Positions 54,327-62,944 of a DNA stretch of 64,000 bases are shown here, in pieces (positions within the stretch are counted from its first letter, which is position 1; every line of letters begins with the position of its first letter). Source of the stretch: Bacillus sp. OV166 (GTDB lineage Bacteria > Bacillota > Bacilli > Bacillales > Cytobacillaceae). A model generated the notes under the pieces. The model had not been told where the DNA came from. It was given only the letters and a program-made list of their open reading frames with translations, and did not search any database. Both the position numbers and the translations under genes were made by a program. The stretch is from NCBI RefSeq assembly GCF_900177675.1, contig NZ_FXWM01000001.1, forward strand, positions 877,001 to 941,000, in the 5' to 3' direction.

Positions 54327-55087
54327 GAAATTACCGGAGTCGATTTTGGTACAGAATCAGGAAGGTTCTTACTCGTTGATGTTGCGACAGGTAGTGAAAT
54401 AGCGAATGATGTCATTCCTTATAAAAACGTAGTTCTGGATCAAGCTCTGACTAATGGTAGACGCCTTAAATCGGACTGAGTCTTACAACATCCTGGTGAT
54501 TACTTAGAAGTGCTTTATGAAGCTGTTCCTGAGGCTATTCAAAAGGCTGAAATCAACCCGGAAGATGTCATAGGAATTGGAATTGATTTTACATCATGTA
54601 CGATTTTGCCTTTGGAAAGATAAATCTCATAGTTTGGTGAAATTGTGGAAACATCATGCAGCACAAAACTAGCAGATGAGATTACACGTCTTGCAGAAGA
54701 AAGAAAAGCCTTTTAGCCGAAATGGTGGGAAAATTTCATCTGGATGGATGTTCCCAAAAGTATTACAAATATTGAGAGAAGCACCAGATGTTTTCGATGC
54801 AACAGATATCTTTATGGAAGCCTGAATTGGATTTACAAATAAGCTGACTAACAATCTGATTCGCAGCAGCAATATATGTGGCTATAAAGGTACCCGGAAC
54901 CTCAATTTTTTAAAGCATTGGATGAACGACTAAGAATATTTTAGAAACGAAAATGTGTGGTCATGTTCTTTCGATTGGCGATAAAGCAGAAGCATTAACG
55001 AAAGAAGTGACCGATCGTTTACATCTTTTACCAGGGGTTGCTGTAGCGATAGGTATTATTGATGCCCATGCAGGTGTTCCGGCATAG
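54327..55087 (+). pseudogene. Decayed ribulokinase (second araB-like copy)
   Basis: Frames with several stops and shifts read [93 protein letters not shown] and [11 protein letters not shown] in the order of the intact gene at 6,226-7,902. At least three nonsense codons and several indels are present, and the last 45 percent is missing. It is very similar to the intact paralogue at protein level. Suggests a related sugar operon once lay beside the polyol cluster. Confidence 0.9.
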
Positions 55088-55157
55088 TGCTTTAGCAAAA
55101 CAGTTGTTCTTACTTTTCATGAAGTATAAATTGAGAGAAAACCTTTTAATGCGTTTG

Positions 55158-55234
55158 ATCTTCTTTTAAAGATCGATACAATGTTGCTGCCGAAATGCCG
55201 GTAGCTTCTTGGATTTCCTTTACGGGGTCCAGCC
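55158..55234 (-). pseudogene. Serine-recombinase C-terminal HTH scrap
   Basis: The reverse strand reads LDPVKEIQEATGISAATLYR-SLKEDQTH and stop, matching the resolvase/invertase helix-turn-helix end (I-x-x-x-x-G-I-S-x-A-T-L-Y-R-x-L). No catalytic domain remains. Confidence 0.5.
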
Positions 55235-55330
55235 GACAAAACGAACGATTCTTATGACACTGATAGAGATTAATTTAAAAATGATTAAGGGTTATTTTTC
55301 AATTGAGCAATCTTACTTAATATTCACTTA

Positions 55331-55369
55331 AAAAAGATCGGTTCCTTATTTAGGAAACCGATTTTTTTA
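55331..55369. terminator. Terminator upstream of R1
   Basis: AAAAAAGATCGGTTCCT / AGGAAACCGATTTTTTT with one bulged base, loop TATTT. Confidence 0.75.
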
Positions 55370-55386
55370 GGTTAAATCTTTACAGA

Positions 55387-55621
55387 GGGCTTTTTAGAAG
55401 ATGCCTTTCGAAAAATTATTACCTTTAACAGTCCATCCTGCTGAATAACACGAAACAAGCAAATTACCCGAAAAGAGTTAAGAGCCTCGAACCTTGAAAT
55501 AACATTAAAAAGGTGAACAGTGACGATACTGTTCTCCTTTTATAGGTTTGAACAATTAAATATGCACGTGGAACATCGTTGTGAAACAAGAAAATCCGGG
55601 GCGTGACAGTGTATTGAATCT
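55387..55621 (+). repeat. Repeat R1, full copy
   Basis: About 235 bases matching 42,317-42,546 and the two halves around the IS3 element. It ends GGGGCGTGACAGTGTATTGA-ATCT, directly against a truncated coding sequence at 55,622. Confidence 0.88.
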
Positions 55622-55962
55622 TTTTGAATTGGTCGACTTTTACAATCTCTATCGCGATGAATTCGAAAAATGCCACCAATTATTCATTGAAGATGGGAAT
55701 TACTATAAACCAATGAAGCTAATCGATATGTATTTTTGGCAGGTTGGCTTTTTGATGGATACTGTTGATGAAAGAAACAGTGAACTGGTAAAGATAAAGG
55801 ATTTTGCCTTTACATTTTCTAACACCAGAATTAGAAAATGCAATATTGGAGGATTAATTATGCCCAAATCTATTAAAAATCGGGGATTAACGGATAGAAT
55901 TCGAGACTATATCATTGAGAGATTAAAACAAGCCAAAGAAAAGGGAATTGCTTCAATTGACC
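55622..55962 (+). pseudogene. Truncated hypothetical protein cut by R1 and by IS66
   Basis: The frame reads FELVDFYNLYRDEFEKCHQL-FIEDGNYYKPMKLIDMYFWQ-VGFLMDT, later IKDFAFTFSNTRIRKC and LTDRIRDYIIERLKQAKEKG-IASID. The 5' end is replaced by R1 and the 3' end is interrupted by IS66; past the IS the frame would end two codons later (L-K-stop at 58,381). I do not recognise the family. Confidence 0.6.
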
Positions 55963-56047
55963 GTAAGCCCCCAATCAAACAACGCATATAAACCCACAGC
56001 ACCTCCTGGTACTATGAATGTATCAATTAAAGGGAGGTGCTTTTCAA

Positions 56048-56242
56048 TTGCCGCAACAAAAACTAACAATTGTCCCCGTTACATTACATCCCGAAAACAA
56101 AGTTTCATATACATCCACTTCATCATCAACCTCTGCCAATAATGTTTGCACGGTTAAAATGGCAAACGTAGAAATCTCTTTCTCCAACGGCGTGGATGAG
56201 CACATCATCCAAACGGTTATGAGGGAGCTGAAACATCTGTGA
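56048..56242 (+). CDS. tnpA: IS66 accessory protein TnpA (short)
   Basis: About 64 residues from a TTG (56,048) spaced after GGGAGGTGC: MPQQKLTIVPVTLHPENKVS, then VKMANVEISFSNGVDEHIIQ-TVMRELKHL. This C-terminal part (V-x-x-x-x-G-x-x-V-x-I-x-x-G-x-D/x-x-x-L-x-x-V-x-x-x-L) matches IS66 TnpA; the usual N-terminal helix-turn-helix is absent, as in the short TnpA of some Bacillus IS66 elements. Its stop overlaps the tnpB GTG start. Confidence 0.75.
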   Translation: MPQQKLTIVPVTLHPENKVSYTSTSSSTSANNVCTVKMANVEISFSNGVDEHIIQTVMRELKHL

Positions 56243-56592
56243 AATACGACTATACAAGTGTGAAAAATATTTACATCATTTGTGGAAAAACTGATATGCG
56301 AAAAGGCATTGATGGACTAGCAACACTGATTCAAGATTCTTTCGAACTTGATCCATATGGCGATTCCATTTTCTTATTTTCAGGGTGGAGTAAAGATCGT
56401 TATAAATGTTTATATTTCGACGGTGATGGATTCGCCATGCTTTATAAACGATTGGATAACGGCAAACTCCAATGGCCCAAAGATGAAAATGAAGTACGTA
56501 ATCTCTCGCAACAGGAACTTCGCTGGCTCCTTGAAGGATTATCGATCCAGCAGCCAAAGGCAATTCAGCCATCATCAAAAGGTGTCTTCTAA
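56239..56592 (+). CDS. tnpB: IS66 accessory protein TnpB
   Basis: 117 residues. IYIICGKTDMRKGIDGLATL, DSIFLFSGWSKDRYKCLYFD-GDGFAMLYKRLDNGKLQWP and LRWLLEGLSI are the diagnostic IS66 Orf2 sequence. It starts at GTG 56,239 within the tnpA stop (GTGA), so translation is coupled. It is required for IS66 transposition but its biochemical role is unclear. Not related to the RNA-guided TnpB of IS200/IS605. Confidence 0.92.
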   Translation: MKYDYTSVKNIYIICGKTDMRKGIDGLATLIQDSFELDPYGDSIFLFSGWSKDRYKCLYFDGDGFAMLYKRLDNGKLQWPKDENEVRNLSQQELRWLLEGLSIQQPKAIQPSSKGVF

Positions 56593-56682
56593 ATTCGTTA
56601 AAGCCCTTCATTTTTTCTTTATTCCACTGTTCGAACTCGTTATAATAAGAGGAGTGAATCTGAACGAAGAGTGGTGAATGGT

Positions 56683-58275
56683 GTGGCAAACGTTTCTTCT
56701 GCGAGTGAAAATCAATTTGAGAGATTAATTCAATTACTTGAAGAACAATTGGTTCATTCGAATCAACAAAACCAAGAACTATCAAAAAAATTGGATCAAT
56801 CGTTGAAACAGAACGAGGCGTTAACCCAACAACTTCGGCACTTAACAAAACTCTTATATGGCTCTAAAACAGAAAAATCAAGATATAATAGCCCAGAAGG
56901 GCAAGCGTCATTATTTGATGATGACCCGTCTTTTAACGAATCTGAGCACACAGAAGAACAAAGCCAACAGACCATTTCTTATACTGTTGTTCGAACTATT
57001 CAAAAGAAGAGACGAAATGATTCATTGCATGAAGGTATTGAAGTAGAATCTGTTCACCATCATCCGGAAAATAAGATCTGTGACTGTTGCCAAGGGCAAA
57101 TGATTGAAATTGGCAGTACAATCGTTCGAGAAGAAGCAGAATTTATTCCTGCTAGAATGAAGAAAGTTCAACACATTGAACATGCTTATGAATGTAAAAA
57201 TTGTAAAAGCGATGCACTTCATCAAGCACAAATTAAACGTGGTAAAGCACCACAACCTCCTATTCAACGTAGCATCGCAAGTCCTAGCGTACTTGCCAAA
57301 GTTATGTATGATAAATTTTCACAGTACTTGCCTCTTTACCGTCAGGTAAAGGAATGGGACCGTTTTGGTCTGAATACCAATGATAAGAACCTATCAAATT
57401 GGGTCATACGTGCATCTCATGATTGGCTATTGCCTGTATATGACTATATGAAGAAGTTGATGATGGCTAAATCGATTTTACATGTCGATGAAACTTATGG
57501 ACAAATCATCAACCGGTCCGACGGGAAACCAGGCCAAACCAATGCCTATAATTGGGTGTATCGAAGTGTGCCAAGCCAAGGACCAACAATGACTCTCTTT
57601 CAAAGCTCATTATCACGGGCTCGATCTGTTCTTGAAAGTTTCATAGAAGGCTACTCTGGAACGATCATTTGTGATGGTTATTCTGCATATGGTAAGTTGG
57701 CAGGCGTTACCTTCGCAAATTGTTGGGCGCATGTTCGTCGTTATTGGCTGAAGGCGGACAGCAAAAATGGCCGAATTGGTGTGAATTTTTGTGACGATTT
57801 ATATCGACTCGAAAGAAAATTTAAACATCTGTCTCCGAGTAAGCGTAGAAAAAAACGCCAAAAATACTCGAGGCCAATTGTAGACAAATTCCTTGAATGG
57901 GTTGAAAAATCACCATTCTACGGAAAAAACGCCCTCGCGAAGGCAGCTGAATACACATTGAACAGGGCAAATGGACTCAGAGCATTCTTGAATGATGGGC
58001 GCATTGAAATCGATAATAACCCAGCCGAAAATGCCATCCGTCCCAACGTTATAGGAAGGAAAAATTGGCTCTTTAGTGTTAGTGAAGCCGGTGCAAAAGC
58101 CAACGCCATTTGTTTTAGCATTGCAGAAACAGCCAAAAGTAAAGGCGTCGATTTCTACGAATACATAAAGAAACTTTTGACGGACCTTCCGAATCTCGGC
58201 ATCCATCAAAACCCTGAAATTTTAGATCAATACATGCCCTGGTCAAAAATGATCCAGTTAGAATGTAGTAAATAA
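56683..58275 (+). CDS. tnpC: IS66 transposase TnpC
   Basis: About 530 residues. N-terminal coiled coil (ENQFERLIQLLEEQLVHSNQ...), then KLLYGSKTEK, a zinc-binding CDCCQGQM...CKNC region and the DDE core: ILHVDETYGQI, TIICDGYSAYGKLAG with CWAHVRRYW, and DNNPAENAIRPNVIGRKNW. The GTG at 56,683 is 6 bases after GTGGTGA; GTG 56,671 is also possible. Intact, so the element may be mobile. Confidence 0.92.
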   Translation: MANVSSASENQFERLIQLLEEQLVHSNQQNQELSKKLDQSLKQNEALTQQLRHLTKLLYGSKTEKSRYNSPEGQASLFDDDPSFNESEHTEEQSQQTISYTVVRTIQKKRRNDSLHEGIEVESVHHHPENKICDCCQGQMIEIGSTIVREEAEFIPARMKKVQHIEHAYECKNCKSDALHQAQIKRGKAPQPPIQRSIASPSVLAKVMYDKFSQYLPLYRQVKEWDRFGLNTNDKNLSNWVIRASHDWLLPVYDYMKKLMMAKSILHVDETYGQIINRSDGKPGQTNAYNWVYRSVPSQGPTMTLFQSSLSRARSVLESFIEGYSGTIICDGYSAYGKLAGVTFANCWAHVRRYWLKADSKNGRIGVNFCDDLYRLERKFKHLSPSKRRKKRQKYSRPIVDKFLEWVEKSPFYGKNALAKAAEYTLNRANGLRAFLNDGRIEIDNNPAENAIRPNVIGRKNWLFSVSEAGAKANAICFSIAETAKSKGVDFYEYIKKLLTDLPNLGIHQNPEILDQYMPWSKMIQLECSK

Positions 58276-58381
58276 ATGAAGAAAGCCGTATATTTGATTA
58301 AAAAAAATCAGGGTATACGGCTATTTGAAATGCGCACCGGCAAGGTGCGTTTTATTTTATAATTCGGGCTTACAATTGACC

Positions 58382-58820
58382 TAAAGTAGGGTGATAACCA
58401 TAAAAGCCTAAGTTAGAGAATCGAATGCCACCTGTGCGATGGTTTCTCTAGGTGTTTATCGGTTTGAGATTATTCAAGATACACCAAGCGGGGCAAGTTC
58501 GACGAAGGTCGTGAGGTATTATTTATAGTTGTAACAGTGAAATAAATAAGGCGGGTGCTATGTCATTAGACAATGAATTTCTTTGGGGTTAAGTCTAATA
58601 ATCTTCATTCTTGTAATTAAACGTGTAAAAGATAGGAATTAACAAAATGTGAATAGTGTCTTGTACGGAGCGAAACTAAAAAATCGTTAAAACATCGGTT
58701 TGGAGATAAACTCAACAAAAAAGGGGAAATGTATTGTTGTCTGGAACCATAATTGAATCTTCTTAAACTCTAAGACTCTATCATACTCGACAAACTTCGG
58801 GGCGTGACAGGCAAGGAATC
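58382..58820. other. Gene-free stretch between IS66 and an MFS tail
   Basis: No intact gene. GTGAGGTATTATTTATAG at 58,511 nearly repeats at 63,681 (just before the MOSC gene). The stretch ends with GGGGCGTGACAGGCAAGGAATCC, the repeat tail, at the junction with MFS sequence. Confidence 0.45.
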
Positions 58821-59100
58821 CATGTATGCCCCGATGATTGATTCATGCGTTAGCACTATTGCGAAAGAAAACTCGGGAACAGCGGTCGGATTTTATAATT
58901 TGATTCTTAATGTAGCTGCTTCCATTGGAATAGCCTATACAGCAGCAATGATGGATAACTCATCAATGAAAGGAAATATCTTAGAATATCTAAATAGTCC
59001 GGACGCTTCCTTATATAGTAATATTTTATTGGTTCTTTCACTCATTACTGTTTTCAGCTTAATCCTGTATTGGGCGTTAGTAGGACGATTTTCAAAATAA
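58821..59100 (+). pseudogene. MFS transporter C-terminal scrap
   Basis: The frame reads MYAPMIDSCVSTIAKENSGT-AVGFYNLILNVAASIGIAYT, then ILLVLSLITVFSLILYWALV, the last two helices of a major-facilitator transporter. It begins exactly at a GTGACAGGC..GGAATC repeat tail, so the front 300 or so codons are lost. Confidence 0.7.
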
Positions 59101-59127
59101 ATATTTAAGACGTGATCACCCTGATGT

Positions 59128-59205
59128 ACGGGAATTCCACGGGGACTGTTCTCGTGGCTTCTTAATTAGGGTAGTGTAGATCACCAGAGCGGTCCCCAGG
59201 GTTTC
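59128..59205 (+). repeat. Dispersed repeat R2, diverged copy 6
   Basis: CCACGGGGACTGTTCTCGTGG..TTAGGGTAGTGTAGATCACC-AGAGCGGTCCCCAGGG keeps the R2 arm layout with many changes. It overlaps the last codons of the MocR gene. Confidence 0.55.
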
Positions 59206-60592
59206 CATCTACTAAATTGATAAATTTCCTTATTCCTTTACGGATTTGTTCTTCATTAGCATAGGAATAGCTTAAGCGCACCCATGAGGATGGCCGATTT
59301 AATGGATCACAAACACGACCAGGAACAATGGAGATTGAGTGTTGAAGGCATTTAACTAATAATTCATCTGTAGATTGGTGGTTGGGAAGCCGTACCCATA
59401 AGTTCAAGCCACCATCTGGGCTGGTCCAGTGCCAATCTGTTCCCGCTAGTTCTTCCTCCATGATTTCCTTTCTTATTTGTAAGGCAATTCGTAGTTTTTC
59501 AATATGTTGTTGCAGTCTGGGTGATGAAAAGTAATGAAGGAAAATCTTTTGATTCAGGAGTGGAGATCCGTTATCAGCTAGTGATTTCACCCCTAGGAGT
59601 GGTTTCATAATGGATGATTGTGCATTTACTACCGCAATTCGTAGTCCGGGTGAGATATATTTGCAAAAGCTCCTTACATAAATCACGATTCCAGATGTGT
59701 CATAAGTGTAAAAGGGAGGAGGCGGCTCTTGGTCAAAATAGATGTCGTGATAGGCGTTATCTTCGATTAAGAGACAGCGATATTGCTCAGCTAATTGGAC
59801 TAATTGCTTTCTTTGTGCGGCTGGGACCGTGTATCCAGTTGGATTATGGAAGGTTGGATTCATATAAAAGAGTCGTGGCTTGTATTTTTTTATCATAAAT
59901 TCAACATGCTCTAAATCGTATCCGTCAGGTTGGATGTCCACGGTTACAATATTTGCTCCTTGTGCTCTAAAAGTATCAATTGCGGCACTATAGCTTGGCT
60001 GTTCCATTAAAATGGTGTCTCTTGATTTAACAAAAGCTTGAGCAATGAGGTAAATCGCTTGCTGAGAACCAGTCGTGATTAACAGGTTATCCGCTGTCGT
60101 AATCGTTTTATACTGGTCAATAAAATATTCGCACAGTGCTTCCCGCAGCTCCTCGTCTCCTTGAACGGTTGAGTAGGTTGCCAGCACTTTGGGATAGAGA
60201 TCAAACACTTTTTTTACGTAATCGGATAAAAAGAGATTAGGCAAGAGGCTGGGGTCAATTAACGCCTGTGAAAAATTATAGGAAACCGGAACTTGATGAA
60301 TCTCGGATAAGTGATTTTTTTGTGCGTATGCTGAAATAAGAGGATTCTCTAGATTTTCAAATTTCGCTCTTCCACTTAATTGAACATAATATCCCGATTT
60401 ATCTTTGACATAAACTTTATTTTGTTGTTTAAGCAACTGATAGGCTTTTAAAACCGTTAATCGATGAACATTCATTTCCTCAGCTAATTTTCTTACAGAG
60501 GGAAGCTTATCCTCTTCCTGCCACTCATTGCATTCAATCCGGTGTAAAACATAATCATAAACTTGTTTAAATAGATAATCACCATTGGTCAT
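59162..60592 (-). CDS. MocR/PdxR-type regulator (GntR + aminotransferase domains)
   Basis: 476 residues. N-terminal GntR winged helix (EEDKLPSVRKLAEEMNVHRLTVLKAYQLL), then a fold-type I aminotransferase domain with YSTVQGDEELREALCEYF, TTGSQQAIYLIAQAF, MNPTFHNPTG, IEDNAYHDIYF and the PLP lysine in RSFCKYISPGLRI. Such proteins sense PLP or an amino compound and regulate transporters or biosynthesis. The last 15 residues (about VDGNPGDRSGDLHYPN) are translated from the R2 repeat. Divergent from the EamA gene, which it probably controls. Confidence 0.88.
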   Translation of the reverse strand: MTNGDYLFKQVYDYVLHRIECNEWQEEDKLPSVRKLAEEMNVHRLTVLKAYQLLKQQNKVYVKDKSGYYVQLSGRAKFENLENPLISAYAQKNHLSEIHQVPVSYNFSQALIDPSLLPNLFLSDYVKKVFDLYPKVLATYSTVQGDEELREALCEYFIDQYKTITTADNLLITTGSQQAIYLIAQAFVKSRDTILMEQPSYSAAIDTFRAQGANIVTVDIQPDGYDLEHVEFMIKKYKPRLFYMNPTFHNPTGYTVPAAQRKQLVQLAEQYRCLLIEDNAYHDIYFDQEPPPPFYTYDTSGIVIYVRSFCKYISPGLRIAVVNAQSSIMKPLLGVKSLADNGSPLLNQKIFLHYFSSPRLQQHIEKLRIALQIRKEIMEEELAGTDWHWTSPDGGLNLWVRLPNHQSTDELLVKCLQHSISIVPGRVCDPLNRPSSWVRLSYSYANEEQIRKGIRKFINLVDGNPGDRSGDLHYPN

Positions 60593-60638
60593 GTCCTTCC
60601 CCCATTTCTCCTTGATTGTACCACGATTCCTTATTGAA

Positions 60639-60683
60639 CTGTTCTATTGATGATAATCTGTTCTATCCCCAACCTCCTATAAT
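60639..60683 (+). promoter_or_regulatory. MocR-type direct repeat and promoter of the EamA gene
   Basis: CTGTTCTAT at 60,639-60,647 and again at 60,658-60,666, 19 bases apart, end 11 bases before a perfect -10 TATAAT (60,678-60,683). No good -35 is present, suggesting activation by the divergent MocR protein, whose relatives bind direct repeats. Confidence 0.6.
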
Positions 60684-60706
60684 GGATAAAAAAGGAGGAA
60701 TTGTTA

Positions 60707-61627
60707 ATGGTGATGATTGGTTATTTGTTCATGTGTTTGATTTTTGGTACGACCTTTTTAGCAATAAAAATAGGGATAGATGCAGGTATTCCACCCTTTT
60801 TCTCTGCTGGACTTCGGTTTTTTATTGCAGGTTTTATTCTTTTTGGGTTCATGGTCTTGCGAAGAAAAACCACGATAGGTTTGTTATTTCGTAAGGAAAT
60901 GCTGATTACAGGGATCGGTTTAACCTTTGGGACGTTTGCAACTTTATATTGGGCAGAACAATATGTGACGTCTGGTGCAGCCGCTGTGCTATCGGCTACC
61001 GGTCCGATGATAATTTTATTGATCCAAACGACCATATTGAAGAAGAAAGTGAATCAAATTTCTTTTATTGGATGCCTTGTAGGTGTTGTGGGAGTTGCTC
61101 TTCTCATTTTGCCAAGCTTTACTCTTCAGGGGGAACGGTACTGGTTAATGGGGTGTCTCTTGATTGTCATTGGCGAGGTATTTTATGCTTCAGGGGCCAT
61201 TTATTCAAAACATGTGATGGAAAAATTTGAATCAGCTTCACCCATTGCATTAAATGCAGCCCAAATGATGCATGGGGGAATCTTACTCATTCTTTTGTCT
61301 CTTTTTACAGAGGATATACAGTTTACTAGCTTGACTAGTACAGCATCCATAGGCTCGTTTCTTTATTTAATAGTTTTTGGCTCAATGATAGGTCATACTC
61401 TTTTTTACTGGCTAGTCTCGAGGACCAATCCTGTTTTTCCGTCTACCTGGCTTTTTATTTCTCCTCTCATTGCGATGGTACTAGGTGTTTTGTTTTATCG
61501 GGAATATCTTCCTTGGGAATCAGGTATAGGTGCTTTAACGGTTATTTTAGGGACGATTCTGGTGCAGAGTGGCAATCGCCAAAGAATGGTGCCTGTGCGT
61601 TGCGATCCCAGAAGTATGATGAAATGA
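60707..61627 (+). CDS. EamA/DMT-superfamily transporter
   Basis: 306 residues with ten helices in two EamA halves: IGYLFMCLIFGTTFLAIKIG then FGTFATLYWAEQYVTSGAAA in the first, and VIGEVFYASGAIYSKHVMEK then SMIGHTLFYWLVSRTNPVFP in the second. Members export amino acids or metabolites. ATG 60,707 lies 8 bases after AAAGGAGG. The last 17 codons (NRQRMVPVRCDPRSMMK) derive from a dispersed repeat also at 32,897. Probably controlled by the divergent MocR regulator. Confidence 0.88.
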   Translation: MVMIGYLFMCLIFGTTFLAIKIGIDAGIPPFFSAGLRFFIAGFILFGFMVLRRKTTIGLLFRKEMLITGIGLTFGTFATLYWAEQYVTSGAAAVLSATGPMIILLIQTTILKKKVNQISFIGCLVGVVGVALLILPSFTLQGERYWLMGCLLIVIGEVFYASGAIYSKHVMEKFESASPIALNAAQMMHGGILLILLSLFTEDIQFTSLTSTASIGSFLYLIVFGSMIGHTLFYWLVSRTNPVFPSTWLFISPLIAMVLGVLFYREYLPWESGIGALTVILGTILVQSGNRQRMVPVRCDPRSMMK

Positions 61628-61631
61628 CCTT

Positions 61632-61664
61632 AGACCGGATTGTACTTGAATCTGGTCTTTTTTT
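61632..61664 (+). terminator. Terminator after the EamA gene
   Basis: AGACCGGATT (61,632-61,641) / AATCTGGTCT (61,649-61,658) with wobbles, then T-run to 61,664. Confidence 0.82.
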
Positions 61665-62290
61665 AATATAGAAATAGGTGAAAAATTCCGTTTTATCCTT
61701 CTACTATAATAATGGTTAAATATGAAACGTTTTAGAGGGACAATTGATAATATTAATAGAGAGTGAGTGTAGCCGTATGTGTTTTTGTATAGGTTCATAA
61801 TCTATAAAAATCGTAGTTAAAGGAATAATGGAAGATATTGTAGAATATTTACTTTGATTGGAACTTTTTAACTACTTGATAAAGGTGGATTTTTGATGCA
61901 GCAGAAATGCATTAAATCTATGCAAAAAAAGACGACGGATGGATTATCGAATACAAAGAATATGTTCCAATGAAGTCACATGGTTAAGACATACAGTGAC
62001 TTGTACTGTTCGACTTTTTTTTGCTTTATTCAAAATAAAGGGTCGTGTGGAACATCGTTGTGAAACAAGAAAATCCGATTCGTGACAGGCACGGAATCTC
62101 AGGATCAGGCTTGTTTATTTTAAATTAGAAAGAGTTTTCTAAACGAAAACGGTAATATCTTGCTATTAGTAACGGCGGTATTGTGTTTGCTGGATATGAA
62201 GCTTTTTCGAATATAAGGGAATTATTAGAACCATCATGAATATATAAATAAAGGCAATAGCCAAATTTTTTAAAAGGGGGAGTTTTTTAC
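61665..62290. other. Gene-free stretch with R1-type tail
   Basis: No intact gene. A scrap at about 61,920-61,987 reads AKKDDGWIIEYKEYVPMKSHG and stops. 61,995-62,099 carries a diverged R1 right half: CAGTGACTTGTACTGTTCG hairpin, then GTGTGGAACATCGTTGTGAA and CGTGACAGGCACGGAATCT. Ribosome site AAAAGGGGGAG precedes the next gene. Confidence 0.5.
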
Positions 62291-62842
62291 GTGTCAAAAA
62301 AAGTATTAATCCTAGCTGGAGATGCTGTAGAGGCATTGGAAATTTATTATCCGTATTTTCGTTGTCTTGAAGAAGGTCTTAATGTACAAATAGCAGCACC
62401 ATCAAAGAAGAAGCTGCAAACAGTTGTCCATGACTTTATCGGCTGGGATACTTATACGGAAAGCAAAGGATACTTAATTGAAGCACAGTTAGCTTTTGAA
62501 GATGTAAATCCGGGCGAATTCGATGGGCTCATTATTCCAGGAGGGCGGGCTCCGGAATACATTCGCTTAAATGAAAATGTCCCAAGAATTGTCGCTCATT
62601 TTTTTGAAGCAAATAAACCTGTGGGGGCCATTTGCCATGCAGGTCAGGTATTAACAACTGTTCGTCAATATTTGGAAGGTCGAGAATTGACCGCCTATAT
62701 CGCCTGTAAGCCGGATGTAGAAGCAGCAGGGGCAACCTATATTACAAATCCTCTTCATGTTCAAGGCAATCTCGTTTCGGGGCATGCATGGCCAGATCTT
62801 CCGGGGTTCATGAAAGAGTTTATTAATCTATTGAACCAATAA
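62291..62842 (+). CDS. DJ-1/PfpI-family protein
   Basis: 183 residues. KVLILAGDAVEALEIYYPYF start, FDGLIIPGGRAPEYIRLNENV, nucleophile elbow AICHAGQ with Cys 115, and NLVSGHAWPDLPGFMKEF. The E-A-L-E segment supplies the acidic partner near the Cys. The family includes deglycase/glyoxalase- and protease-like stress proteins; exact activity unknown. ATG-like GTG at 62,291 after AAAAGGGGGAG. Convergent with the phosphatase gene. Confidence 0.87.
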   Translation: MSKKVLILAGDAVEALEIYYPYFRCLEEGLNVQIAAPSKKKLQTVVHDFIGWDTYTESKGYLIEAQLAFEDVNPGEFDGLIIPGGRAPEYIRLNENVPRIVAHFFEANKPVGAICHAGQVLTTVRQYLEGRELTAYIACKPDVEAAGATYITNPLHVQGNLVSGHAWPDLPGFMKEFINLLNQ

Positions 62843-62906
62843 GACTATTATCTGATTATCACTTAGTTTACTATAACTAGAAATAAGACATAATGGATAC
62901 AGATAC

Positions 62907-62942
62907 AAGGGGCAGCTTGAGGAGTGGGCTGCCCTTTATTTT
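62907..62942. terminator. Bidirectional terminator between converging genes
   Basis: AAGGGGCAGC (62,907-62,916) / GCTGCCCTTT (62,928-62,937), one wobble, then ATTTT. Confidence 0.8.
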
Positions 62943-62944
62943 AG

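Larger units (their letters stand above)
55963..58373 (+). mobile_element. Complete IS66-family element, 2411 bp, with 8-bp target duplication
   Basis: Terminal inverted repeats GTAAGCCCCCAAT (from 55,963) and GTAAGCCCGAAT (reverse complement of the end at 58,373). The octamer AATTGACC flanks both sides (55,955-55,962 and 58,374-58,381), the duplication size usual for IS66. It carries tnpA, tnpB and tnpC in order with open frames, so it may be active. A hairpin GCACCTCC / GGAGGTGC (56,001-56,041) near the left end may shield tnpA from outside transcription. Confidence 0.92.

Noticed and set aside
56276..56848. 190-codon reverse frame across the IS66 tnpB/tnpC junction
   Set aside because: Antisense to two well-supported IS66 genes and without family features.
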